A DNA stretch of 64,000 bases from Candidatus Hydrogenedentota bacterium (GTDB lineage: Bacteria; Hydrogenedentota; Hydrogenedentia; Hydrogenedentales; SLHB01), in NCBI GenBank assembly GCA_020849535.1, contig JADLGB010000014.1:1-64000 (forward strand), in the 5' to 3' direction. The position numbers were made by a program, and so were the translations under genes. This document shows positions 9,470 to 17,824 of the stretch, in pieces. Within the stretch, counting starts at the first letter, position 1, and every line of letters begins with the position of its first letter. Below the pieces are notes generated by a model that was not told the DNA's origin, did not search any database, and saw only the letters and a program-made list of their open reading frames with translations.

Positions 9470-10222
9470 TCACCGAGCGGCATGAAATCTCAGAGCTCGG
9501 GACATCCACTTCGGGTGCAGATACTTAAGGGTCCCGAGACCAGGCCATGCGGCCCAGCCCCCAAAAAGCACATGTTGCCTCAGCAGAGTATCGATTTGTC
9601 TGCGGTCAAGTTCAGAATGGTATTCAACCAGAATGAAGTCAAAACTCTCGAGACGACTTCCAAGAGACTTCAAAATCGGTACTTCACTGCCCTCCGTGTC
9701 GATCTTCAATACGATCGGTGACGCCAGCCGCAGCGTATCGAGAGCCGGCCCGGCCGCCCGAACTGGAACTCGAACGGTTCCTCTGTACGCAGGTCCACTT
9801 CTGCAAAGAGAGTGTTCTCCAGAATTTGCCCTGTGTAAGTGGAGCACAGCCTCCCCACCGCGATCCGATAGTGCAAAAGGATGCACAGACACCGCGGTCA
9901 AATCACCGACATTATGGCTTAGGAGGGTTAACGACGTGGGTGCAGGCTCAAAGCAATGGATGCTGCTACCGGGGTAACGAATAGCGAAATACAAGGCGAA
10001 TAGGCCCACATTGGCACCGATATCCACGACGACCGGAGTTGACAGACCGGGTTCCAAATAGGGGATAGAATATGAATCCCTTTCGAAGATGTCCCGTACG
10101 CGAAACGTCTCATTCTCGGGGATCTCGGCGAAGCGTTGAGTCGCTCCTCCGATACGAGACACATCCAAAGGCACGGTGACAACCTTGGATAGGTGACGGA
10201 GCCGCTGTCGTGCTTTCGCCAT
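9470..10222 (-). CDS. FkbM-family SAM-dependent methyltransferase
   Basis: A 250-residue protein with the SAM-binding motif I VVDIGANVGLFALYFA (about residues 65-80), then CFEPAP and a later IKIDTEGSE-like segment, the signature order of FkbM methyltransferases. FkbM was defined as an O-methyltransferase of macrolide biosynthesis, and the family methylates hydroxyls of sugars and polyketides. The gene is on the same strand as the biosynthetic operon but separated from it by a tRNA and about 550 bases, so it needs its own promoter. It may act on the same product (inference). No membrane segment or signal is seen. Confidence 0.85.
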   Translation of the reverse strand: MAKARQRLRHLSKVVTVPLDVSRIGGATQRFAEIPENETFRVRDIFERDSYSIPYLEPGLSTPVVVDIGANVGLFALYFAIRYPGSSIHCFEPAPTSLTLLSHNVGDLTAVSVHPFALSDRGGEAVLHLHRANSGEHSLCRSGPAYRGTVRVPVRAAGPALDTLRLASPIVLKIDTEGSEVPILKSLGSRLESFDFILVEYHSELDRRQIDTLLRQHVLFGGWAAWPGLGTLKYLHPKWMSRALRFHAAR

Positions 10223-10779
10223 GGATGCTACTCCCGCATGCTATATGAGCTTGTCATTCGTAATGGTTAGTTGCGGTTTCTTCTCAAGGCGGCATCCTCT
10301 TACCTTGCTTTTCCGCCCATATACTGAGCGCGAGCGTCGCACCTAACTTTCAAGTGTAACGAAAACACATGCCATTTCCGGATTGCGAGTATCGGAATTC
10401 TTTGGATGCGGTTAAGCTCTGCCAGCATCTAGGTCCTATCGTTGCAATCATAAAATAAACTTGTGGATCGCGAGCCCAATCGAAGCGTAACTGGAATCAC
10501 CACGCGTTAATCAAGCGTCTGAGAAGAAGCCACTTGCTCCGTCGACTTGGTGTGCTGCGACCGAGCTTCCTGGGCGGATGAATCGTCAAGCGCCCCCAGG
10601 ACTTCTTGCACTCCTGAAACAACCGCCATTACCCCGACTTTTCTTCTCCTAGCAGTTGGCGCAAGTAACATCAACTCACTTGAGTCCACTCATAGGGCCA
10701 CGCCTGGTACATTGCTGCATGGGATTCCCTACGTATGTGTGACACGTTCCCATCCCGGATCGCGAGACAGAAGATGAAT
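10223..10779. other. Intergenic, no supported gene
   Basis: A minus-strand frame of 60 codons (10689 down to 10507, GTG start) lies between the tRNA and the FkbM gene. It has no convincing ribosome-binding site and no recognised motif, so I do not call it. Nothing else stands out. Confidence 0.45.
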
Positions 10780-10856
<77 letters not shown>

Positions 10857-10890
10857 GCTGAATCCCACCTTGATGCGGAGCAAAGTCGAA

Positions 10891-10920
10891 ATCATAGACA
10901 AACTATGTCGTCCATATCAA
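10891..10920 (-). promoter_or_regulatory. Probable sigma-70-type promoter of tRNA-Ile
   Basis: Reading the minus strand, TTGATA (10915-10920) and TATGAT (10891-10896) are separated by 18 bases and end 34 bases before the 5' end of the tRNA. The match suggests the tRNA is transcribed independently of the upstream operon. Position and similarity are seen; activity is inferred. Confidence 0.45.
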
Positions 10921-11076
10921 TGAACCGAATCAAGCATCTATTGACAACATCTGCAAAAGTAATGCAATGGTTCGCCGGAAGCTCCAAGTAGCGTCTGATC
11001 GACCAGCACAGTTTCGATGACCGACAGGTGCTGTTTCTCATGAATTTGTGACACGCGGTTAGCGCTTTCCCGCCCG

Positions 11077-12552
11077 TCAGGCATGCTCGGGTCGCGTAAT
11101 GTGGAAACGGTACTCAAATTCGTCTCGCGTAACAAATGCGGGTATATCCTGATCACGCCTCGGGCCTACGTACCATTTGTAGTGGTGATAATAACGCGCA
11201 CTATCGTAGAAAATGTCGTGGACCTTGTCGACGTAGCCTAGAACATCCGAATAGGAAAGAGATCCAGATGGGCTCACCGGATATGTCTGGAGCAGGTCGC
11301 AGTAATCTGAAACTACTTCGAGACGCGCGCCAAACTCATCCTTGACCTCCTGAAACCTTCGAGCGAAGGGGGAGTCCGGATATGCAATTAGGGCACCACC
11401 CCAGGCGGAGTCGATGTTCTGTCGGTTGCACTCTAAGAAAGCAATGCTCTCCTCAAGAGTCTCTGAAGTCTCGCCAAGGTAACCAGCAATGAAATTAACC
11501 GCTGTATGAACGCCCCGCCTGTGCCACGCGGCGAGAGTTTGTTCCGCACGGCGCAAGTAGTGCTCGGGCCGTTTAGCCTTCTGCATGAGTCCCACCATCT
11601 GGGTAGCGCCTGTTTCCAGCCCGAAATGCATTTGATCAAAGTACCTCGGAACCAAGTCAATGTACGCATCAAAGTTCAAGTCCACTCGCGTTGAGGCAAC
11701 GAATTGTGGCCGAATGCTCTCTGCGGCTAGCATGGTGAAGAACTCTTTTGTTAGCTGGGGGTTAACTCCGAAGATGCTTGTCATTAGTACCACCGGCATC
11801 TCACCTTCGTCGCCATACACGTCAAAGACGCGGCGTAACTCGCGCACGAGAAGTGCTGGATCCTTGTATTTGATGCCAGCTCCTCCCTGGAGGACATTGG
11901 CGCAGAAGTCGCACCTATAAGGACAACCACGAGATTCCTCCACCACCGGCCAGAGGTGTCTGAAATCGGGATACAGGTCGTAATGGAGAAATGTGCTGTC
12001 TCCTTCCAAGGGTACGCGATCGGCGAACTGAATGTTGATCTCGCCGTTGGGTACCGCATTGATGCCTTGAAAGTGCGGTTCACGGTTGCTCATTATGGCG
12101 TTGGCGAGTTCGCGCACCGCTCGCTCGCCATCGCCACACAGGGCGTAGTCCAGCAGATGCCGCTCCCCGACACGATCAAGCAGCCTCGGCACGTTTTGTG
12201 CGTTCTGTCCCCCAACGACCGTGACGACACCGGGATAACATTGTCGGCAGTGGCGCAAGATCTCACGGGTCGGCAGGAATGAATACACCGACAATGTTCC
12301 GATCCCGATCCACTGGGGGTCTGTACGGGCTACAGCGCTATCCAGCTGAGTTTTCCAATCCTCCTCATTGCGTTCGAGGTCTACGATTTCGACCTGCGCC
12401 CCATGGTTCACTAATGTGCTGGCCACCACGAGGAGCCCGTAGTTCAGCGCGCTCTCGTGTGTCTTGTCTCCGTCAATACTCTGCAGTTCCCCACGCAAGT
12501 CCGTGGGTTCCAGGTACGGGTTGATCAGAACACAACGTACATCGGAAAGCAT
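11077..12552 (-). CDS. B12-binding-type radical SAM enzyme
   Basis: I choose the ATG at 12552, six bases after a gaggag site and four bases past the preceding stop; a start at 12567 is also open. The 491-residue protein has an N-terminal Rossmann-like cobalamin-binding-type region with VVGGQNAQNVP. The radical SAM core follows with CPYRCDFC (CxxxCxxC, about residues 211-218), then GLETGA and an FIAGYLGET-like strand. The DxHxxG motif of His-on cobalamin proteins is absent, as is usual in class B methylases. Such enzymes carry out C-methylation, ring contraction and other radical chemistry; the substrate cannot be read here. It is the last gene of the operon. Confidence 0.85.
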   Translation of the reverse strand: MLSDVRCVLINPYLEPTDLRGELQSIDGDKTHESALNYGLLVVASTLVNHGAQVEIVDLERNEEDWKTQLDSAVARTDPQWIGIGTLSVYSFLPTREILRHCRQCYPGVVTVVGGQNAQNVPRLLDRVGERHLLDYALCGDGERAVRELANAIMSNREPHFQGINAVPNGEINIQFADRVPLEGDSTFLHYDLYPDFRHLWPVVEESRGCPYRCDFCANVLQGGAGIKYKDPALLVRELRRVFDVYGDEGEMPVVLMTSIFGVNPQLTKEFFTMLAAESIRPQFVASTRVDLNFDAYIDLVPRYFDQMHFGLETGATQMVGLMQKAKRPEHYLRRAEQTLAAWHRRGVHTAVNFIAGYLGETSETLEESIAFLECNRQNIDSAWGGALIAYPDSPFARRFQEVKDEFGARLEVVSDYCDLLQTYPVSPSGSLSYSDVLGYVDKVHDIFYDSARYYHHYKWYVGPRRDQDIPAFVTRDEFEYRFHITRPEHA

Positions 12553-12556
12553 GGTT

Positions 12557-13393
12557 CTACTCCTCATGCGTCGGAATGCGGCGTCGACAGGTTACGAGTT
12601 GGCACTGCGGAGACAGGTCATGGGTTTCTACCTCTGCCAAGCCGCCTTGCCGGATGTCGCGCTTGAGATCCTCAAGTGTGTTGTAGCTCCCGCCCTTAGC
12701 GCACATGTAGCGCTGAAGCTCCGGGTAAAGTCGATCGAAGGCGGCAACCGCATCGTTGCGGACGCTGGATTTCCAGCGGAGTACTGAAGGGTAGGATTCC
12801 AGTTTCTGCCACAAATCCGCCAGAAGTAGTTCGTTTCTTCCCACGTACTCACGGAAGAGAAGCATGCCGGTTTTCGGTTCCAAGTGTTGAGCCAGACGCT
12901 GAATTACCTGTACTTTTTCCTGCGGTTGGAATTGGCGCAATAGGGAGTCTGCCAGAACGATATCATATCGGCGGGTCGGCGCGTGGTCCCCGAGGAAGTC
13001 TCCAACCGTTGTGTGGATCCTTGTCGTGTAATTGGTGTCCTCTAGCATCGTACGGATACGGAAGAGCGGCGTCTGGCAGTGATCGACGAATTCCACTTCG
13101 TTGGACACCGTCAGCGACTCAAGCACGCTCAGCAAAGACCGGGCGCTCTCTTCGCTCGCAATGCCTGCGACCATGATGGATGACTGGGAGCCGTTCGTGC
13201 GCCGACTATTCAGCACCTGGCGCAAGGCCGGTCCATAGGATTCGAAACTGACGAATCCTCCGAGTTGGTGAAGCAGCGGGGCCATAACATGATAAGCAGC
13301 ACATCCCCCGTTGTCGTAGGGTGCACACCGGAACTCACGGAACCTCCCGTAGTCAGTGAGCCAATGCTGAAACTGGTCCGCTCTAGGATGCAT
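12557..13393 (-). CDS. Class I SAM-dependent methyltransferase-like protein
   Basis: I place the start at the ATG at 13393, which overlaps the decarboxylase stop by eleven bases and follows a gaggag element; a start at 13420 is also open. The product is about 278 residues. The segment SIMVAGIASEES sits where motif I would be but lacks the GxGxG glycines. YDIVLADSLLRQF is the expected motif with an acidic residue before an aromatic helix, and MLLFREYVG fits the post-IV region. The fold therefore looks like a class I methyltransferase with a degenerate cofactor loop. Activity is uncertain, and it may be a scaffold or use another ligand. No signal peptide. Confidence 0.6.
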   Translation of the reverse strand: MHPRADQFQHWLTDYGRFREFRCAPYDNGGCAAYHVMAPLLHQLGGFVSFESYGPALRQVLNSRRTNGSQSSIMVAGIASEESARSLLSVLESLTVSNEVEFVDHCQTPLFRIRTMLEDTNYTTRIHTTVGDFLGDHAPTRRYDIVLADSLLRQFQPQEKVQVIQRLAQHLEPKTGMLLFREYVGRNELLLADLWQKLESYPSVLRWKSSVRNDAVAAFDRLYPELQRYMCAKGGSYNTLEDLKRDIRQGGLAEVETHDLSPQCQLVTCRRRIPTHEE

Positions 13394-14606
13394 CGAGAGA
13401 TATTCTCCTCTCTTTAACATCGGTCAACGTTGCGAGCTGGCCGTGCCATGCATAGGCTGGCGGTGGTACGGCGTAGAACCCTCCTGCTAGCGAGTAGGTA
13501 TAGGCTCCGGTGTTGACGACAGCCAGCCGGTCACTCACCTGAAAGACGCGATCAGTACGGAGGGCGGCGATGCGGCCACGAGACGAGCAGGTGCCGTCGA
13601 CAATCACGACTTCGCGCGGCTCCGAGACAAGCGAAGATTCGTCCCCCAGGTGGAGGATTCGGAAGTGAGCCAGCGGGACGGGGACAAGGAATCCAGTGGC
13701 CACATCCACGACGACAACAGTCGTTGTATCGCGCTCGAACACGTCGCACACCGTTGTCACTACAATGCAGGAATCTTCGACCAATGATCGCCCGGGTTCA
13801 ATGATCACGGATTGGACATTGGGCAACTCCTCCCTAACGGTGGAGAGCTGCGCTTCCAGGACCACCTCTATACTGTCTCCGCCGCAACGCGCCTCGAAGG
13901 CCCCATCCCAGCCTCCGCCGAGGTTTACCGCCTCGACAGCGACCTGCGAACGTGCCTCGATTGACCGAACCACATCGGCAAAGGCTTGAGTGGTGCGTTG
14001 CGCCTCTTCACGAGCCTTCAACCGCGCGTGGCTGTGATGGTGGATAAACACGGGTTCCGCGCTCCGGTCCTGTAGCGCAACAAAGGCCTCCGCCGCGTCA
14101 TCCACTGCCACCCCGAACTTGTCTCCGCTAACCACGAACTGGCTCGACGTGTGCTTCGACAGAGCGATGCGCAGGCCCCAGCGAATTCCTGAGCGCCGAC
14201 AGCGAAGCGCTCGTTCCACCTGCATGACGCTGTTTAGTGAGATCTGTTGAACGCGATTATCTTCAATAACACAGTCGTCCAGGACGGGGCTGTGAAAGGA
14301 AACAGGCGCGCCCTTGGGTAGGAGATCGATCTCGCGGCGCGACTGCACATCAAAACAATCCACCAGAGGCGCTATCCAGTCCAGGACACTCACGAGGTAC
14401 AGCGATTTCGTTGCGAAATGAACCTGAAGATCAAGCCCGTCAGGGCGCGGAATAGAACGTAAGCGGAGGCAGTTGGCACGAATTCGGTCGGCTTCGAAGA
14501 GCGAGAATGGAGTAGGGAGCGCAGCAACCTGTTCGCTACGTGCCAGGGCAATCAGCGAGTCGTAGTGCGCCCGTAGCGTTGTGCAGATCTCTTGATCAGT
14601 CATCAT
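13383..14606 (-). CDS. Fold-type III PLP-dependent amino-acid decarboxylase
   Basis: This 407-residue protein belongs to the alanine-racemase-fold decarboxylases (LysA/ornithine decarboxylase group). HFATKS near residue 67 supplies the PLP lysine. HHHSHA and LGGGW (phosphate-binding glycines), EPGRSLV, CSSRG and the late GAYTYSL motif follow in the family order. Usual substrates are D,L-diaminopimelate, ornithine, arginine or carboxynorspermidine; the substrate here is not obvious, and a secondary-metabolism role is inferred from the operon. The ATG overlaps the preceding phosphatase stop as TGATG, indicating coupling. Length is normal for the family. Confidence 0.88.
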   Translation of the reverse strand: MMTDQEICTTLRAHYDSLIALARSEQVAALPTPFSLFEADRIRANCLRLRSIPRPDGLDLQVHFATKSLYLVSVLDWIAPLVDCFDVQSRREIDLLPKGAPVSFHSPVLDDCVIEDNRVQQISLNSVMQVERALRCRRSGIRWGLRIALSKHTSSQFVVSGDKFGVAVDDAAEAFVALQDRSAEPVFIHHHSHARLKAREEAQRTTQAFADVVRSIEARSQVAVEAVNLGGGWDGAFEARCGGDSIEVVLEAQLSTVREELPNVQSVIIEPGRSLVEDSCIVVTTVCDVFERDTTTVVVVDVATGFLVPVPLAHFRILHLGDESSLVSEPREVVIVDGTCSSRGRIAALRTDRVFQVSDRLAVVNTGAYTYSLAGGFYAVPPPAYAWHGQLATLTDVKERRISLDAS

Positions 14607-15244
14607 CAGATTTCCGTCATCAGGGCATCCAAGTTCAGTAGATGCGAATCATCATCCATATGGACAACCGCCCCACGCCGCCCCTCCCGCATTATTGCGT
14701 GTGTTATGGCTCCCGGAGTGAAGCGATGAGACGCGAGGCACCCTGACGCCTCTGGGGTAATCTCCTCCAGCAGCCGTTGCGCGAAAACGTTATGAGTGAT
14801 TAGCGCCACACGTCGAACAGCGCTCAGTCGAGACAGAGTGTCGAGCACGGCTCGGGCACGTGCAACGACATCCTCTGCCCTCTCATCGGCCACGGGCCAC
14901 CAACGCTCGGCAGGGCTCTCGTCCATCCACGTAAAGTCAGGGTACGTCCGCAGGAGGTCGGATACAGGGCGCCCCACGTAACGACTCATGTCGCCTCCGA
15001 TGCGCTCGTGAAGCAGGGGCCACAAGACCGCGCGGAGCCCTACCACTTGCTGAAGGGCTACTACTGCGGTCTCGATCGTGCGTGTCATAGGGCTCACAAA
15101 TAGGCATTCCGGCGGATCTGGCTGTAAGCGATTTCCCAGGAGCTTAGCCTGACGTCGGCCAAGGCCTGTTAAGCCCCCGTCAACTTGGTCGAAGTTCCCC
15201 GTGTTGAACGTGGATTGCGCGTGACGGATGATCAGGAGGTCCAT
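14606..15244 (-). CDS. Histidine phosphatase superfamily protein
   Basis: A 212-residue protein starting with LLIIRHAQSTFN, the RHG-type motif carrying the phosphorylated histidine (here RHA instead of RHG). SPMTRTIETA gives the second arginine, and ALITHN supplies the second catalytic histidine near residue 170. The family removes phosphate from small molecules such as phosphosugars (phosphoglycerate mutase/CobC type). In this operon it probably dephosphorylates an intermediate, which is inference. It sits 11 bases after the upstream radical SAM gene and is coupled to the decarboxylase. Confidence 0.85.
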   Translation of the reverse strand: MDLLIIRHAQSTFNTGNFDQVDGGLTGLGRRQAKLLGNRLQPDPPECLFVSPMTRTIETAVVALQQVVGLRAVLWPLLHERIGGDMSRYVGRPVSDLLRTYPDFTWMDESPAERWWPVADERAEDVVARARAVLDTLSRLSAVRRVALITHNVFAQRLLEEITPEASGCLASHRFTPGAITHAIMREGRRGAVVHMDDDSHLLNLDALMTEI

Positions 15245-15255
15245 TACGCAACTCC

Positions 15256-16602
15256 CTATGCTTGATTGGCCGGGCCGCGCGCCTGCGCCAGCATTTCTTT
15301 TCGATACTGCTCTAATACGGCTACTGAGATACTCGTGAAGGGCGCATCCTGGGATCGCGCCGCCATGCTTGCGAATTGGTCCGCCCGCCTCCCTACCGCG
15401 CCCACTGGCCGTGGGAGCGCCGCCTTGGCACCATTTGTAGTGTTTGAATCCGACCGGCGCACGAACTGACGATAGAGCCCAGAACCGGGCGTCGGCTTCG
15501 TATAATTCACGATAATCGAATGTGGTCGCACTTGCCGCAGCATGTCCAGCGTGAGGTCCAAGTCAGCTTCGGTCTCGCCAGGCGAGCCGATCATGACGCT
15601 CGCACGAACGTGGATTCCCTCGTCGACGCAAGCTCGCATCGCATTGATGTTGGTGTCGCGCCCGACCTGCTTGCCGAGCCGCTTCAGGACGCGATCGCTG
15701 CCGCTTTCGGCCCCGAAGAGGATCTTGACTACTCCACTTTCTGCAAGACACCGGGCGATTTCCGGATTGATAGAATCCACCCGCGCATTGATGGCCCAAG
15801 GCACCCCTGTGCGCGCCATTTCGGTGCAAAGTCTTTGACCCCAGGCCGTGTTCACGAGCACCATGTCATCAGCAAACTGAATGGAGGCGACACCGTAGGT
15901 GTCTCGCAGGTAACGAACTTCTTCAGCGATGCTTTCGGGTAAGCGACACCGAATCGCATTGCCGAACAAGTCTCGGATGAGCGGTTGACAAAAGGTGCAC
16001 TTCCCGGCACATCCGCGCGATCCCATGAGCGTGGTGCACGGCTCCGGCAGCAGCTCGCCCGTCGTCACGGCGAGGTGCTGCGAAAACGTGTCAAGGAAAT
16101 CGCGGCGAGGGTAGCCAAAAAACTCCAAGGCTGGGTTTGGGGGACGTTTCGGGTTGGCCCGCCAGGCCCCATTCTGGCGTTGTAGCGTCCCGGGCACCTC
16201 CTGTCCGCCCTCCCCATTAGCAAGGGAGGCGACCAACGAAGGTAGCGTCTCCTCACCTTCCCCTTGAACGAGGAAGTCAGCGGTCGTATCGTCCAGTCCT
16301 TCGGTGCCTACCGCCGTCACATGGGGGCCACCCATGACGATGATGGAATCAGGACAGCGTGCCCGTACGTACTGGACGGCATCAATTGCCTCGCTGAGCC
16401 GGAAGCTGAGCGCACTGACGCCGACGACATCATACGACTGGGCCAACAGCCCGTCCAATCGGGCGAAATCCTCGTCGAAATTGCAGCTCGTCACGTCGGC
16501 GGTAAACCCTGCGCGCTCGAGCATATGGGCCATGTATAGGAGTCCTAGTGGGGGCTCCACTTCCGGTGATTGCAGCGCCGGGTCAATTAGCAACGTCTTC
16601 AT
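15256..16602 (-). CDS. B12-binding-type radical SAM enzyme
   Basis: A 448-residue protein with an N-terminal cobalamin-binding-like domain: LLIDPALQSP, PPLGLLYMAHMLE and VMGGPHVTAV are typical of the B12-radical SAM subclass that includes methylases and MTTase-like enzymes. CAGKCTFC (about residues 198-205) is the CxxxCxxC cluster motif, and GAESGSD and MIGSPGET are the later core strands. DxHxxG is missing. The C-terminal 60 residues diverge from the core. It overlaps the phosphodiesterase gene by 20 bases. It is clearly different from the other radical SAM protein of the operon, so two separate radical steps are likely. Confidence 0.88.
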   Translation of the reverse strand: MKTLLIDPALQSPEVEPPLGLLYMAHMLERAGFTADVTSCNFDEDFARLDGLLAQSYDVVGVSALSFRLSEAIDAVQYVRARCPDSIIVMGGPHVTAVGTEGLDDTTADFLVQGEGEETLPSLVASLANGEGGQEVPGTLQRQNGAWRANPKRPPNPALEFFGYPRRDFLDTFSQHLAVTTGELLPEPCTTLMGSRGCAGKCTFCQPLIRDLFGNAIRCRLPESIAEEVRYLRDTYGVASIQFADDMVLVNTAWGQRLCTEMARTGVPWAINARVDSINPEIARCLAESGVVKILFGAESGSDRVLKRLGKQVGRDTNINAMRACVDEGIHVRASVMIGSPGETEADLDLTLDMLRQVRPHSIIVNYTKPTPGSGLYRQFVRRSDSNTTNGAKAALPRPVGAVGRRADQFASMAARSQDAPFTSISVAVLEQYRKEMLAQARGPANQA

Positions 16603-17824
16603 CGGATACGCCTCGATTCCCGCCTATAATTCCCATACCAACGAACATCTCGTCTTCCGTGTAGGAGCCGTGCTCTTGCAGTGCGAAACGCATAACGGAA
16701 GGAAAATCCGGACGTGTCGCTATCGCTACAAGTTCACCGATGCGGTCACGCCCGCGTACATCCGTTGCATGAGGAGCCGCAAGCTCCGCAAGGTATTGGT
16801 CGCGAGAAAGCACAATGCCTGAGCCCTCCAGGCCGTCGATAAGGTACTCGCGCATGGCGCCGCAGTGCACGTCCCTTGGATAGAAAAAGTGGACGCGGCC
16901 GGCCCCGCCAGGTCGCGCATACGACCGCTCCCAAATCCACGGGTCGAGTCCGACGGACTTTGCGTCCGGGTCGACGGGCTGTTCCATCATTCCATGGTCA
17001 GAGACGAACAGCGTGCAGGCATCGAACCGAGACTGGAGTTCATTAGCGAACTTTGAGAGACCGTCGAGAAATGTATCGGCAAGGGGATCCGAATAGGGGT
17101 GAGTGTGAAAGTAGGTGTCGAGGTCGAGGAAACAGTAAAGCAGCGTACTCTTCGACAACTCAGACAGGGTGCTGAGGATTCGTGAGCGATACGTTGACAG
17201 AAGGCGTAATGGGGTTTCCAGTAGCGCCTGATAGTCATCTCCAATGTGCCAGTTCGTCCCGGCGGCCAAGTGTCGACCCAGCGTGGCGGTGTCCGTAAAG
17301 GCAACAAGCCCCAAAAAGTGACTGGTCGTTCCGAAGCGGCGCTTTGCCTCCGCGAACAAACCATCTCGTCCATCTAGGAACAAATCCAAATTCGCGGTTG
17401 TGTCAACGGAGCCGTCAAGGGAGAACGTGCTGTTTGAGAGCGCCGAGACGGTACACCCGCGTTTGGCATCGTACATCACGACGCCGTGTAGCCCATGTAC
17501 ATAGGGAGGTACACCTCTCAGCACGCTGCTCCAAACCGCGGCCGAGGACGTAGGGCCCATCGATGTCGCCGGAACGAGCGTCCCAAAGTGTCTTGCGTTA
17601 CGCGAAAGTACTCGCCAAGGTATCGCGTCGACGGCGAAGAGTACCACCTTACGATGACGGGCGAGACTTTCGAGCACGAGATTGTGGGTTTGCATCACAC
17701 ACTGGGTCTCGACGCACCGGAAAAGCTCGGGCCAAGGCGACCCCACTTGAGCTTTCGCACGGACGGCAGCGTAGTTGAGCGGATCGGGCCAAAGGGACTG
17801 CAAGGCGTCGGCACCGGGAATCAC
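16583..17824 (-). CDS. Type I phosphodiesterase/nucleotide pyrophosphatase-like hydrolase (AlkP fold)
   Basis: The start is a GTG overlapping the upstream stop as GTGA, with ggaggtg upstream. In the 413-residue product FAVDAIPW (near 63) provides the first metal-binding Asp. The TSSAAVW segment near 90-100 holds the nucleophile region. DLDTYFHTHP and FVSDHGM (about 275) supply further metal ligands, and EHGSYT the final histidine. This order matches type I phosphodiesterase/nucleotide pyrophosphatase proteins of the alkaline phosphatase superfamily. These cleave phosphodiester or pyrophosphate bonds, for example in nucleotide-sugars. No signal peptide is present, so it acts in the cytoplasm on an intermediate of the cluster (inference). 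Confidence 0.82.
   Translation of the reverse strand: MIPGADALQSLWPDPLNYAAVRAKAQVGSPWPELFRCVETQCVMQTHNLVLESLARHRKVVLFAVDAIPWRVLSRNARHFGTLVPATSMGPTSSAAVWSSVLRGVPPYVHGLHGVVMYDAKRGCTVSALSNSTFSLDGSVDTTANLDLFLDGRDGLFAEAKRRFGTTSHFLGLVAFTDTATLGRHLAAGTNWHIGDDYQALLETPLRLLSTYRSRILSTLSELSKSTLLYCFLDLDTYFHTHPYSDPLADTFLDGLSKFANELQSRFDACTLFVSDHGMMEQPVDPDAKSVGLDPWIWERSYARPGGAGRVHFFYPRDVHCGAMREYLIDGLEGSGIVLSRDQYLAELAAPHATDVRGRDRIGELVAIATRPDFPSVMRFALQEHGSYTEDEMFVGMGIIGGNRGVSDEDVAN

Noticed and set aside
10507..10689. 60-codon minus-strand frame between the tRNA and FkbM gene, considered as a second precursor peptide
   Set aside because: GTG start without a ribosome-binding site and no leader-like or core-like features.
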